From NCBI GenBank assembly GCA_950022655.1, contig OX465581.1, forward strand, positions 106,313,125 through 106,377,124: a stretch of 64,000 bases of DNA, in the 5' to 3' direction. The stretch's first letter is position 1, and the number at the start of each line of letters is the position of its first letter. Below the pieces are notes generated by a model. The model was not told where the DNA came from and made no database searches. It saw only the letters and a program-made list of their open reading frames with translations. This DNA is from Alentia gelatinosa. Its lineage: Eukaryota > Annelida > Polychaeta > Phyllodocida > Polynoidae. Positions 1 through 13,464 of the stretch are shown in pieces. The position numbers were made by a program, and so were the translations under genes.

Positions 1-144
1 TGAACTATCTGCCCTGGTCGGCATACCTGTCGGTCGGCGGGGCGACCTCCTTCTGCTTACTAAAACTCGGGGCTAGCGGCAAGGAGCAGCTCGGCCCGAT
101 CGAGATAACAAGATCCAAAGCCGCTAAGGACCAATACCACCCCA

Positions 145-156
145 CCCCCCCCCCCC
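145..156. repeat. C homopolymer, 12 bases
   Basis: Twelve C in a row after CCCA. No gene context is visible. Confidence 0.9.
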
Positions 157-2284
157 ACTCCCGCACACATGCGGCATATTCCCATCCCGATCAAATCCAG
201 CTCCTTGGGCAGGCTTGCTGAGGCTTAATCCTACATGACATGCGATGTGGTTTCCGAGCGTCACTTTTTGTAACAAATCTCCTGTAGAGGGAAAAAAACA
301 CTACGTCCTAAAATAACATTCATTCGCCTTACGTGACAGTCAATGAGTGCGATGAATGATGAATAAAAACAGTGATCAAAGCTAGGACGAGTGGCCGGCC
401 CAATGCCAACCCCCACCCCCTCCTCCCCATAACATAGCGCCAGCATGTCGTAGGAAGGCTAGCGGTACTGTCACCAGTCCATCCGTTTTACTCCCTCCCT
501 CTCAACCCTACCCTCATCAGACCATCATTGCCAACACAACATGATCACAGCGACTACTCGTTGTCCCTGTTCCCTTAACTATACCCCTACTCGAACCCTG
601 TCATCTCAGTCGGCGGGGTGACGGGTCGGGGGTAGGGGCGGGAGTTGTGAGAGGATCCCCACTCAGAGGAGGATAGGTTGGCGTCATTAATCACGACGCT
701 GAATTTGGCGTCGTGACAGATAACCCGCAATGTGGCACTATTATCGTGGTACGGCAGCCGTCACGGGGACCGATAATCCGTGCTCAGCACTGCCTAAATT
801 ACCACAAATACCACAACAAGGACCTGCTGCTTTCCCCTACCCCCCCAAAACAGCCAAATATAGGACGTGCTGTTGGGATTATCAGGGCTTAGGGAGCAGG
901 GTGTGCGTAGCGGGGTTGGGTGAGGGCATTCATGGGTACCGCCAAGTGATGGCCCCGCGGGAGCGTGATCGGGCAGGCGGATCGGTGTCACCCCCGGTCT
1001 GTATGCGGGGACGGGCTGTGGGTGGGGAAGGGAGGGTGGTGCAGTATGGGATGGGGGTCTTTCAGCATTACCTCGGAATCCATCGCCATAGTGCACACTG
1101 CAAGCCGGACTGGGAAGATAATCTGCTTGTGCTCAGATAGGCATACAGAGACAAAGCCGATGTGACAATGGAAGCATGGGGCTGGGGGTAGGAATGGAGA
1201 TATGAGTAAGGGATGGATGGGTGGGAAGTTGGTGTGTGTGTGTGTGCGGGGAGGAGGGGGAGGGGGCATTTTTTTCATGCCCATCTCCGAATGTGGTGTT
1301 CCCTGGGAGTTGTGAATTAGGGGAAAGAATAGAGCTTGGAGACTAGAAAAGTTTATGTGCATGTCTAACCAGCTTTTATTTTCGTGCGTTCCGAAGTTGA
1401 CGGATACTCTTCCATGTTTCACCAGAGAAACCTGGATGCATGTTCATGGTTAAAACGTTCAGAAAGTTGGCAGACTCTAGCAGCACGTGATGACAATGGC
1501 TTGATCTGCCTATACCAGTACAGGCCATCATGTAGTTGTACATGCATGTTCTGCACACACACACCGCCCTTTTTTCGCTCTATAGCATGCTAGCGCGCGT
1601 TCACGTCAGCAGAAAAATCGGTTTGTATCTTATCAGCCGTGCTATTACTCAGCCCTGTCGATGCTGGTCGCATTGTGTTGGGTTATCGTGGGGACTGGTG
1701 CGCTATCAGTGGTGGGGAGTGTGACTGTTTCCATTATATGTGTGACTGAGTGGTGGTATGAATATGAATGTGTCAGTGTGTATGGGGTGGAGGACTAGGC
1801 CCACTCCAGGACCGGTCGATGGACGCTGTTATATGAAACTGGGGTGTTATAGCTGGAGATGGGCATTCAACCCATTTCGCACCCATCCAGGGGCCGTTTA
1901 GCTTCTCCGTGGTTTGAGTCACATCAGGACATGGTGGGTGTCACTGGCACCGACCGCAAAGTGCCTCGGTGAGTCGAGCAATAATTGACGAGGTACTGAA
2001 TGTTTTACACACCAATTTAAAGCTGAAACTGTGTTGTATCTTATGGAGTGATCTTACTTTGAGTTTTGAAAAAATCCAAGGGTGTTTCTGGAATAGATTG
2101 GGCTGATACGACGAGTCCTGTAACGTGTTGTAGTGAATAACGAGGACGACACAATAGGATAAAATCTACCAGGCTTTGTACAAAAAAAATCTCAACTAAC
2201 TGTCCACTGATTTCCAGTGTACTAAAGAGTATACTTTCTCTTGAGTGCACCAACTTCCCCAGTAGCCTCGGAGGGAAGTAACGG

Positions 2285-2336
2285 GAGTGTTCCCGGAGGC
2301 CACATAGTCACCTCCGGCTGCCTCCGGGAAATACTC
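2285..2336. repeat. Inverted repeat able to form a hairpin
   Basis: Arms GAGTGTTCCCGGAGGC (2285-2300) and GCCTCCGGGAAATACTC (2320-2336) pair with one mismatch and one bulge around a 19-nt loop that itself contains ACCTCCGGC. The nine bases CCCGGAGGC/GCCTCCGGG match perfectly. No pairing extends outside, so it is shorter than a usual microRNA precursor. Function unknown. Confidence 0.7.
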
Positions 2337-5300
2337 ACCACTATGTTGCCAGGTTTGTGTTAGCATGACTCCAAAGAGTAACTATGGGAGCCAGCCTCAC
2401 TTCAAGGGTCTGTGCATCCCTGTATGATCAACGAGTATACGCTGGCATGATGTACGGTTGTGTAGGCGCTGCATGACGCGGCGTGGGGGGAGGGGGAGAG
2501 GGCTCGCGCACTGTATTCCCACCAGGTGGTCGGAGCCGTGGGTATCAGCGCTTAGAGGTGCCTCCCTCATTCTCCCCACACACATTCATCAGCAGCATAA
2601 CCCGTCAGGAATCCCTCCAGGCAGCCATTACTAATGCTCGGCTTGGAGGCCGTCCTTATTTAACTCCCTTTTCTTGATTCGTTTGGATTTGAACCCGACC
2701 GCAACCACCCATTTTCCCCTGCCCTTCCCAATCATAACCTCTCCTATAGCATCCTCCGCCCCCAGCTTGGCCACCTTCCCCCCACACCAAGGACCAGGGA
2801 AGTAGTATAATGATTAGCCCACGGTCTGCCTCACCACACTTATGATTATTTTCCCCTGCGAGCTGCCATCTCCCGCTATGCTCCATCGAGGCGGGTGAAA
2901 TGTTGACAGGTGGTGCCGTCCTAGGGCAGTTAGTCGTAGTGCTACCGGCGTCGGCGCGCCAAATACGCAAAAGTCGATATGGCTGTTCTCGCTTTTATTT
3001 TTTCACCCAGTCCCCAGATGGGGTTGGGTGAGAGGTACATTATATAATATGTGACACATGATAGCTCAAACAACCCGCTGCCGACCCTGACAGGCGTACT
3101 AGGAGGGTGACAGTCCACCCTCTCTCACCACCTCCATGGTTAAACGGCAGTTTCCTAACGTGTGGGCGTAGTGATGGAGTGGAGAGGCACTACACTTTCG
3201 TCTGTTAGTCTAGTGAGGTCACGCCATTGCAAATTGAAGGAGCACGTTCATACTCAATCAACCTCGGGTGTCTTTCATCAAAAAAGGATTTTTTCCCCAA
3301 TGGTTTCATAAATGATCAATGAACCCACCTGACAACTCTCAAATCGGTGTGTTCATATGACGGGTGTGCTCCTGATTTAGATTCCATTACTGGAGACGCG
3401 ATCATTCATCAGGAAAACCCATCTCACTCTTCCCACCGTAATCAACATCGACCAACACACACTGATTGCAAATCGCACTCTAAGGGTCTAGAAATGGCAA
3501 TAACGTTGGGTCTCTTGTCAATTTTCTCTACGTATTTATATCATTGTTTGTAAAAACTACCCAAATAGTCAACAGGGAAGCCACAGAACTATGGATAATT
3601 CAACACGGTACTTAAGTATGTCAAACTATAAATTATTGATTTTCTTTTGCCACGAACTGCAAATATGTCTTTATTCATTTTATATTATGGCTCATGAAAG
3701 TCACTTCTTGGTTCTGGAGATAAATATTCATCTTACAGCACCAAGTGTAAGACCACATGAGAGATAAACCATACGACTTGACATTTGACGTCCCATCTGC
3801 ATATTACCATGTACGCCTTCACGCCCATTCCAGGTGCAGCTTCCCCTAATCCGACACCTATCACTCCAGCGGCCTACAAAATAGGCATGCCTAATGCGAG
3901 AGTCTGCAGACGGGCAGACGGCAGCCTTTACTTCCCCATATGCTGCTTTAGCTAATCCTGCTCATGCTCTACGCCACTGAGAATTGTGCATATGGCCCCA
4001 ACTGAGGAGCATGTATTGACCCCAACTAATTTCATTTCCAATTTGGATATTTCAGTTTCCGATCTGGAAATAAAACAGAAGGAATAAAGGAGGGACGTAT
4101 GCATGGAAAAAACGGGATATGGGCCATTATGGTGTACACTTAACCCTTAACGATTTATCTTATATCATCTACCAAGTGGTACTACGCTGTCCATAATCTC
4201 ATTACTATTGTTGTTATTATTTTTTATTTACCTATGTTACAATTACGCCTGTGATAAGATCCGGAAGAGCTTGTAAACACGAACTGGTCGTGCATTGAAA
4301 CCAACGGATACATTTTCAGCTGAGCATAGGCCAGCCTAAATAAAACTCTTTAAAAAATAAGCATAAGCCTGATAAGGACTGAACAATAGCATCCCAAAAG
4401 GAAAGCCGGAATAAAGTTTTTTTCCAAGCTTTGGGGAGCTGTAGAAATATAATCTGGCACTGTCCTTTTTATACTAGTATTTGGGTTCTTTAACCCCTCG
4501 GTAGAAACAGGGTTGTTCTGCTGTTGGTATTCGCGTTAGCAGTGATCACATGACGCCCGCGCAAGAACCACAAAAAAGTCAATATTGCACTTGTAGGGAC
4601 TTCTTTCCATTACTCTATATTGCGAATGTATCGACTACCCCATTATCTACTATCGCCTCGTCGCACTTCACATTTTATTGGATTAAACGTGTTCGATTGT
4701 GGCCCGAAAGCCCATATAACTTAATGACACTGAGTCTTTATTCATTCGCTTTTATACAGAATCTCGTAGAATGCAATATTCTCAAAGCTGACATCCATTA
4801 TCACGCAATAAGCCAATAAAGTCCCTTCTTGCCAGTTTACTTTGCTCTCTCCAGTGCTACGCCCCAGAAGGAGGACATGTATCGAAAGATCACCTGTATA
4901 CCAACAAGCCCATCTCTAATTGTAATTTTCCGACCGTTTAAAATGGCTCGTTCCTTAGCTCTAATGTCTGTTTGGCAGCAAGCGTTAAATGAAAGATTAC
5001 TTGGCCAATCCTCCCACCTTCCCATCCCAACCTCTTTGTTTTGTGTTTTTTTAGCTGCTGCTGGTGTCTTTTCCCCCCAATGCATTCTTCTTGATTTCTT
5101 GTATACCTTTTTGTTCATTCTCTCAGTCTTTTCTCAATTTTTGCAGCAGGCACGACAGGGACCAGTCCACAATATAGGGCCGTGCGCTGTCACTGGCAAA
5201 TTGAACGGGGATGTTGCCAGGATTAAAGAGGGGCGGTGACACGGCTATTAGTGCCGGCATATTAGGCCCACGTCTATCGTCACCGCTACATGACGGCCGC

Positions 5301-6827
5301 AGACGGACGGGGGCCCCTTTATGACCACCACGCCTCTCTGCCCCAAGCCCCCCATCAGGTGGGGTATTTTTTACGTGGTACCTCAGTCCTCTTCGTCACC
5401 ACAAAACAGAATTAGATTTGTTCATTTGTGGCGTTCGTGCCAGTGATCAAGGGTGCAATGATGAATAACCCCCAGTATTCAGCCTGTGTTAAGGTCCATG
5501 CCATTTCGTCTTTAGTATCCATTTGTTTATCTAATTTTGTTTTCTTTCACAGTGCGTCACAGGCGGCATGGCAAAGCGATGTGTGTGTGTGTAACGTGGG
5601 GTGATTGGAGAACTGTGGGCAGGGCTGTTTAGATGGAGCAGGTGGACTGACCCTCTAATAAGAGCTGCTCCGTATAGGACACGCTGAGTAGCATCAGCCA
5701 GGAAAAGCCAGCCTTTGATGCGTAGCGACCACTCTGCTCATCTGCCCGTGACCTGTGGCCAGGCCGTGGGGCGGAGGTCGGGGTACGGGGCGGGAAGAAG
5801 GCGGGGGGAGACGGGACCGTCCTGAGGAGCTGCTTCCCCTGCCGGTCCGACTTGCTCACAAGAGCTGCTCTTCCCCATAGAGGTGCCCGCCAGGGGTCCC
5901 GGCCCGCCCATGGTACATCCAATTTCCTGGTGGTGATCAAAGTGTGCCCCCGCTTTCGGATGGATCTTTACGGACCCTGAAACTCGGGATCAACCGGATC
6001 TGGAGGGGATCCGCCTGGACTCTAACTAGCCTCACATAGGAGTGAAAGCAATCCATTAGCCGCGCCTCACCCCTATAGACGACGGGCCGGGGCGCTTTCC
6101 GCGAGGCCCAGACGAAAACAGTTCTGTCCTCACTTGGGGCGTCGTGGGCGGCATCTATACCAGGGCCCAGATACTTGTTATTTCGTCAAGGGAAACTAGT
6201 TTGGGCGGCGCGCTTGGTATAGATTGTCCAGCTCGCCACTAACTCCTCCTTCGTTCCGCGTTATACACAGATCTGGAATGGCACACGCATTCTGAATTCC
6301 GCGTAGCCGTACAGGTTGGGCTATGGGTAGGGGGGCAGGGGAGGAGAGTGGGAGAAGGGCATTCGTACACATGTGAACTATATACAGCGTGCAAAACAAG
6401 GTATGAAATATACACTCCCCCCGAACCTCTGCCTGTATACCAGGATTGTGTTGTGTGTGTGTGTGGGTCGGCGCTGATTGATATTCCACAGTTACATGTT
6501 CACCGGGTGGCATGGCAATGTGTTTGTCGGTGTTTTCTGATGCACTGTAGGAGGGTGGCTACTCCCGTCCCTCCCTCTCTCACGTCCCCTCAGACAACAA
6601 CCGTGGAGGCGCTGCGCTTCCTTCCCGCGTCTTTCATTACAGTGTGCCTGATGAGAGGACCGTGTCTCAAGACGCCGGTTATTTGCCGGGACCCGTGCGC
6701 CTTTGTAGGCCGAGCCACAAGCCTATATACAGAAGCTGCAGTTCGTCCCCTTTCAGACCTACTCCCACCCTGCCCTACCTCCCACCATACCGGATCGCCT
6801 TCTTTGCCTCTATAGCCAGTTACCTCC

Positions 6828-6900
6828 TCGCCTATCCCCCCCGCCTATCCCCCCCCCGCCCATTCGCCCGCCCGCCCATCCGCCCGCCCATTCGCCCTGC
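6828..6900. repeat. C-rich degenerate tandem sequence (CGCCTATCC and CGCCCATTCGCC units)
   Basis: Two CGCCTATCC(C)n units are followed by three to four GCCCATTCGCCC/GCCCATCCGCCC units. It is strongly strand-asymmetric, with C on the plus strand. It lies in a GC-rich island that also holds exact GAGCWGCTC copies (7072 and farther away). Confidence 0.8.
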
Positions 6901-8921
6901 TCACCCTTTCGTCCCGCCCACTCATCCACATCCTCGCCCGGAGCCTGCTGCCCGACCTAGTGTCGCTCCCACCTACACCCATACACCTACAGGCGCGCCC
7001 GTATTGCGCTCGCCGATCCCCCTCCCTCGCCCGCCGCCGAGCGCCTCCCGCGTCGGCCTCGGTTCACGCGTGAGCAGCTCGCGCTCCTCTCGTGACGTCA
7101 TATGCGGCTGAATGAGAGCCCCTCTCTTTTGTGACTTCTTTTTAATGGGTTCCAATTTGTCGGCGCGGATGCTGCGGCGCGGCGAGCGGGAGGGACAGAT
7201 ACAGGAAGGGTGTGGAGAGGAGAAGCATAGGTAGGGAAAAGGGAGGAAGGGCGGGGGTGGCAGAGAGGAGATGATAACAGAGACTAGCAACGTAGCTGTG
7301 GGGCGGTGGTGAGGAAGAGGGGAGACGGACCGGTCGGTACGTTCAGCACATCGAGGTCACTGAAAGAGGGGATCGCGACTAAGATTTAAATAAAAAAGGA
7401 TATTGGGGACATTGTTTTCAATATAATTTCAGTTTTGAGAATCCTTTATTATGGATGTTATCGAGAACTGCTAGGAAGCAGACCGCGAGGAAAATACTGT
7501 CGTGAAACGTCAGAAAACCCATGAAGACTGACTGTACACAGCCGGATATTGTAGACCCATTGGTGACGCGTCAGGCCCAGCCTACTATCCTTCTCTAATA
7601 GTCTAGGTCTCTAGGTTTTACCAAGAACTGCCACACAGTCGAGTATCAAATACGCCCCACCTCCAATAAATGTTCCTGAAGGAAAAAAAGTAGGGAGGCT
7701 TCTTCACTGTATTTTTTTCCCCATTTAAATGTCGATGGTTGCTAATGATTCTACGGCAACACTTGTTGTGAGGAAAGGAGAAGCAGCCACTTTGTCCTCT
7801 CCCTGTGGAAGAAAAGGGGAGCGACTCGGAGGTGCTGGCGCTGCGTCAGCCTGAGCTGCTCAGTGGACAGTCGGCGGCAGATCGGGAATAGCCGCCGATT
7901 GAACGTCGCCCTAAATTGGCATTAAGAGGAGAGCGCCGATCGATGTGGAGACTTCTGATTGGCGTGGGCGGATGGCCTGGGACCAGAGGATCCTTTATGT
8001 TTAGCGAGGTTCACGTTTAAAGTAGAAAACTGATTCGCTGCCTTCTTTTCCCTCTAAAATGTAAAAGCTGGAAAATGGCCAAAAAGATTGCACTTTTAGA
8101 GGTCCCCAAGTAAAATGTGTTCTGGGAAAAGGTCGTTTACTAATTATTCATACACAAGATTTATTAGCCACAATGTAGAAGAAGATAAGTACTTTAGCCC
8201 AGTTGGGTTAGAAAGGTGTTGGGCTGGGAGGAAAGAATGTCTGTATGACATATTAGCATCGCAAATGAAAATATCAATCCCTTAAAAAAAGGTTTAATCA
8301 TTAGAGAGAACATCGACCGGCAAAAACACTTCAGGCCACTTATACGCCATAATGGGCCAGTGGTACTTTTCTAGTAGTATACCTACTTCTATTCATTTTC
8401 TTTTTCTTCAAAATGACAGTTTATGTGCAAATGCCCAGTTTCGGCAGGTCGTGGTGATAAACTACATAAGTAGGCGGGCCGCAGCTGGAAATATACCAGA
8501 TATGTATGTAGGTATGGTAAACATGTTTACCCCAAGCTGAACCGTGTTTATTTAGGGTATGGTGAAGTCATTTCAGGAGACCACTCAAAATGATGTGTCT
8601 AATTTAGGACATACCAAGTTAGCCGATATGGTTCGTCCGACCTTCCCAACAACCTTGGGAGCTGCTCCGTGGCTCGAGGTACGACCACTATAGATCACCT
8701 TTGGATACACCTTTGAACTTAGAAGTGACTGGTTTCTAAGACCCAGTGACCTAGTTAGTTAACGCTAACCAAGATGGTAGCCCCGGATACCTGAGCCTAT
8801 GAATGGCCAGGACCCTAAAGACCTGGAAGTGATAAGCTGTCTTAGGTCTCAGCTGGCCACACCCTCACCCGCCCACACACCCCAATCTTCCTCCTATGGG
8901 GCATGCGCAATCCATCAGCAC

Positions 8922-9014
8922 CACGTGACTGGCGTGGCTATCTGGTCATGTGAGTGGACACCTTGGCCCACCTGGCGGCAGGTGGGCGTGCGGTTCACGT
9001 GGTCTGGTCACGTG
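8922..9014. promoter_or_regulatory. E-box cluster with tandem CACGTG pair and a CACCTG/CAGGTG palindrome
   Basis: Within 93 bp there are three CACGTG E-boxes (8922, 8996, 9009), one CATGTG (8947), and CACCTG with CAGGTG (8969, 8979). The last two form a perfect 8-bp inverted repeat, CCCACCTG-GCGG-CAGGTGGG (8967-8986). The last two CACGTG sites are separated by 7 bp, the tandem spacing favoured by CLOCK:BMAL1-type bHLH-PAS dimers. The density far exceeds chance (CACGTG expected about once per 4 kb). It is likely a bHLH-bound enhancer; which factor binds is inference. Confidence 0.55.
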
Positions 9015-11319
9015 GACCACCACACGGCCCCTGGAGGTGGAGGCGGCAAACACTCTGCGTAAATAGGTGTTACATCGTAGTGTGCCGAGCAGCACACGCC
9101 ACTACCATAGCTGTCACGCCCTCGGTGTTTTACTATAAGATCATGGCGCGCAATGGTGTATTATTAGCCTCCACCCGCCCCCACTACTCACCTTAAACAC
9201 ACCTATCATCAACCCCGGGGCACAACTAGCTTTTTGAAAAATAAACCTGGAAAGTAACTTAACTCTCTCCATTCTCTGTTTATCTGGAAGGGGACTAAGT
9301 GGAAAATTGGAGCAATGGAGTACATTAAATGGTATGAATTGAAAGGAAATAGAAATAGACCATTTACAAGCGGAGGTAAGGTCCCAATAGCCTTTGTTGT
9401 CGCCTGTTTTCATCGTAAATTCGGGCGCTGATGTAATGGATTGCCAGGCGCACGACTGGCAAGTTAAGCCTCATTGTCTATTGGGAAAATAGCGGAGGCT
9501 AAAAACGCATGTTGACACTAAGTAGAAAATCCTTATCTCTAATCTGTATCGCCGATTCTTGTCTCCGAGGGCCATCAAATAAATGAGATTTCTCCGCTGT
9601 GGAAACGCTTGTAGTCAAAGCAACGATGTGAGAAATGTAGACACGGGTATTGATTTTGGTATTGATACCCCTTTTTGCTGTTCATTATGAGACTGGCACT
9701 CCACCGAGGGTTGGTTTCGGAAGCGAACGCATAGATACTGCATTGAGACACTACCTACCTGCGTACACACCACGAGGGCAGTATAGGTGCGCGCATTTCA
9801 CTACTTTGTAATACGATATGTATACGCACCCATCAACCGAGCGTCACGCGCCAGCCTGCCCAACGCCAAGCCGCGAATAATGAGATTCAGTCTAGTGGAG
9901 CGTGGCTTAGCCGGGTTCTGCTCCGAGCCGCTCGCGAGCAGGTGACGTAGCGGGGCGGCTTCAGCTATTGACTAAACATTGTCGACATGAGTCGCTCGCT
10001 TGTATCGGCCTTGGCTACAGCTGCCACCATCCCCTCCCTACCCCCATCCCCTATCCCGACTCCCACTTTAATAGCACAACTGGTAGCATGCCTGACTTTC
10101 AGACCCTCATGTTATTTTTATTCAGCATGCAAACTATCCCCGCCTTTCGCTTCAATGGCTGTTTTGCACACATGCATGCTCTCTCCGGCCCCTGGAGGTA
10201 CCTTGATATTACAAAACATAACCAATAGGGAAGGTTGTGTAGCTTTTTATCCTATGGTATCTGCAGCACTGATTGCTTTCTTCACAAGCTCAAATGTGAC
10301 CTTTCTAGCGTCGGTGAGACATTCTAGGGTGAATTAGGACACTTCAGAGAATTGACTTGTCCTCAGTTAAGTTTTAGTTGCTGTCCCCAGACTTCAGAGA
10401 CGCTATAGGTACTAGGATTAACAGGGGCCTGATATGGTTTTACTGGGCTATAACTGAAAATTAGATGCTCAATATAAACCTCAAAGGCAAATGCTATTGC
10501 CATTTTCATTGCAATCACCAATGAAACTTTACTTACGTAACGACTGAAGAAAACGCATCCCTAGTTCATAAATCTCCAAAGGAGGAAACATGAGTTGCTC
10601 AGCTGGCAGAAGGTAATGAATGTATGAGTTCGACATTTTGACCGGGAAATCCAGTTGGGTTCGGACTGACTTGCTATGATGAATAGGCACCTGTAGGGCA
10701 GTGGGCTTAGGTAACGCATGCCACGTGGCACATACACTTCACACACACGCTGAAGACCTTCTTAAATGTCACTACACCACCAGTATCCTACACAGAAATT
10801 ACTAGGCCTGTGAGCGAATAGCCTAGCCTCTCAGCACATAACATCACAAGTGGTTAGTGCGAGAGGGTTGCAGTGTACATGGTTAACATATCAGCATGAG
10901 CGAGGCGTGATGCTGGCAAGTGTCCATATAATATAGACCACTAGTAGTATTTCTCGAATATGTACCACCATTCATCAAACAACGATTACAGGAGCAGCTC
11001 AACACCCAAAGGTGCGATCTGTGCGGCGCCTGAGTTACCTGACATAGTGAAGGAGGGTGGGTGGGGGGAGTAATGGTGAGAATGCCCCCTGGAGGTAGTA
11101 TATCAAAGCCCTCTAAGTCTCAGGTAATTCATGGAGCTGGACTGGCAGTAAGCGCCTACGGTGGGGCCACGAGCAGCTCAGGGGTTTCCAGCTCCCGAGG
11201 CTTCTTACAGTATCAGTGACTAACATAAAAACGAACCAGTGACTTGCAGTGGGGTCAGTTAATAGGCTCAAGATTTCTACTCCATTGCTTGCTGTGTGGT
11301 GACTTGTATCGTGGAGGTG

Positions 11320-11354
11320 TATACTCCCTACAGTATATACTCCCTACAGTATAC
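11320..11354. repeat. Short tandem duplication, 16-bp unit
   Basis: TATACTCCCTACAGTA occurs twice, back to back. Confidence 0.9.
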
Positions 11355-13450
11355 ATCCTAATATTTCAAGATATAAAGCTAGGAATGTTTTTTATTGTGA
11401 ATGCAAGGCAACTTGAATCTATCCATATCTTATTTTAAAACTAACACTTCTGAATTATGCAATGCTGCCTCAGTCACTTATCTTTTCTTCAGCCTCCTAT
11501 CTGACAAAAGTCCTGGTCTACGTTAGAATTCTTCAACATCACACAAGATTCTGTACGATGCATATCGATCGTGCCCAGAGCTCCTCTTCTGGGGTAAGGA
11601 AATATATGAAGTTATTACATGTGTTTTCTTTCATGACGATTCGGTGCGCTGCCATTTGTCTGACTGGTAAGAGCGGGGTCAAGGCACACTGCCAATATTC
11701 CACCTGTGTTTTGTTATGGCGGACGGAAATGTATGGGTAGCCGTTCTACCATTTCTGAAAAAAGTTGATATTTGACTAGAATAAACCTGAATCTGAATTA
11801 CGATATCAAAATACACACTTTACCTACATAAAACTCAATTCCTGATTCTAAGATTTAGAAGACTTCCTGTGGTATATGCAGCTCTATCTAGGATAGTGGA
11901 AGTACAATTCAAACTATCCATAATTTGATATGATTGGCACATAGCTTACGCAGAAAGAATCCTCATGTGGCTGCCTTATATTTCATTATAGTTGGGCCCT
12001 ACTGATGCTCAGATGAGACAGTTCGTACAATATGAATGATACTTTAAGTCACTCGTCCCAGAATAACAACCTACAATGAAAAAAGTCCGCAGCCGCACTC
12101 TGCGACTTTCGGCATTTCTTACTCTTTTTCTATTTCTTATTTCTCCGAGTCACATCAATCAGGAGCGCAAAACATCAGGCGCTGAAATATGGCCACACAG
12201 ATGTGGACAGGGGAACAGGAGCGGGAAGGGAGGGTGGAAAGGTGAGATGGTAGGGGAGAGAAGGGGAGGGAGGGCGGAGGAGGTGGTTCCTCCAGGGTGT
12301 GAGCGATGCCAAGCCACATGTTGGCCGGCGTGTACGTAGGATGGCAGGCCAGCCCCGGAGGTGGGAGGTAGCACTCCCAATGACCAATGAGCATAACTCA
12401 ACAGCGGGACGGCATGCCTGACCCCCTCCAGGCTGAGCGCTATAGGCGGGTGAGGGGCGGGGTGGGGAACGGGTGCAGTAAGGGCGCCAACCACTGGATG
12501 GATGGCGCCCTGTCAGTGTCGGTCTGTGTTTGTAGATGCTGGTTCAGACGGCCATCGTAACGCCAAACGTCTCGCTCAAACAAGATGGGAAACAAAAATA
12601 GAAAATGAAAAGGTCAAACACATATCTCGTGTTTTCTTCTGCTGATGGTCTAAGTATTCTACACATAAATCTGGCCCATTTATCCCTTTAAGTAACAATG
12701 ATTGTGGGAGATTATAAATTTCCACCATCATCCTCAACAAAATCCAACCGGAAACTGGAGATTCCGGCACGACTGCCAAAGAATGTGATAAATCATATGT
12801 TACTTCCTGTAAACACGTCATTAAGGGCGACTATCGTTTCACTTCCGTTGCACTGACCCTGTTCTCGGTGGTTTCCGCTTCCGTCGGTACATGCGGGACG
12901 GAAATCAATAGAGAGGCGACGATGGGAAGTTAACCTCGGCCCTCGTGTCCAGAGGTCGGACCCATCCTATGCATTTAAGTGCCTCTAAGCGGCCTAAATG
13001 TCCCCTTTATGGGCGGGTAGGCGGGTGGGCGCGCTGAAGGACAGGCAAAGTTCGTCTTTTCCTTGGCTGGCAATCGGCGGGGAGGAGATGAGTGGACATA
13101 CCATTACGTTTATGAACAGACAGCGATCCCTGGAGCGGTATGAAGCGTGACACCTCCTGACTCGCAGACCGGGCTTTTTAGGGATGGGGCGGCGGTACAC
13201 AACCCTTGAACCACGGGCCCGGCTAAATCACCATGCGCGCTAGGAGAGACGGATGGACGGAAGCTGCTCACCGCTGACGCCCATAAATTGTCATTAGATC
13301 GCCGGCGCCAGAAAGAGCCACTCGCCGGTGCGGGCAGCGCCTGTATCCGGGGCCCACCGCCCGCCCGCGCCCCTGGCGGCCGTATGGCTCGTGACGGCCA
13401 ACACGCTGACCCCGTGACCTGAACACCGATCGCAGCTCTCCCTGGTACCA

Positions 13451-13464
13451 CCACCAGGTGGCTA
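13451..13464 (+). promoter_or_regulatory. CTCF-type motif, two mismatches
   Basis: CCACCAGGTGGCTA matches the first 12 positions of the consensus. Plus orientation, 1.2 kb from the perfect site at 14677. Confidence 0.35.

Noticed and set aside
7093..7100. Full CRE palindrome TGACGTCA here and at 26540
   Set aside because: About one is expected by chance in 64 kb; two is not unusual, and no promoter context is clear.
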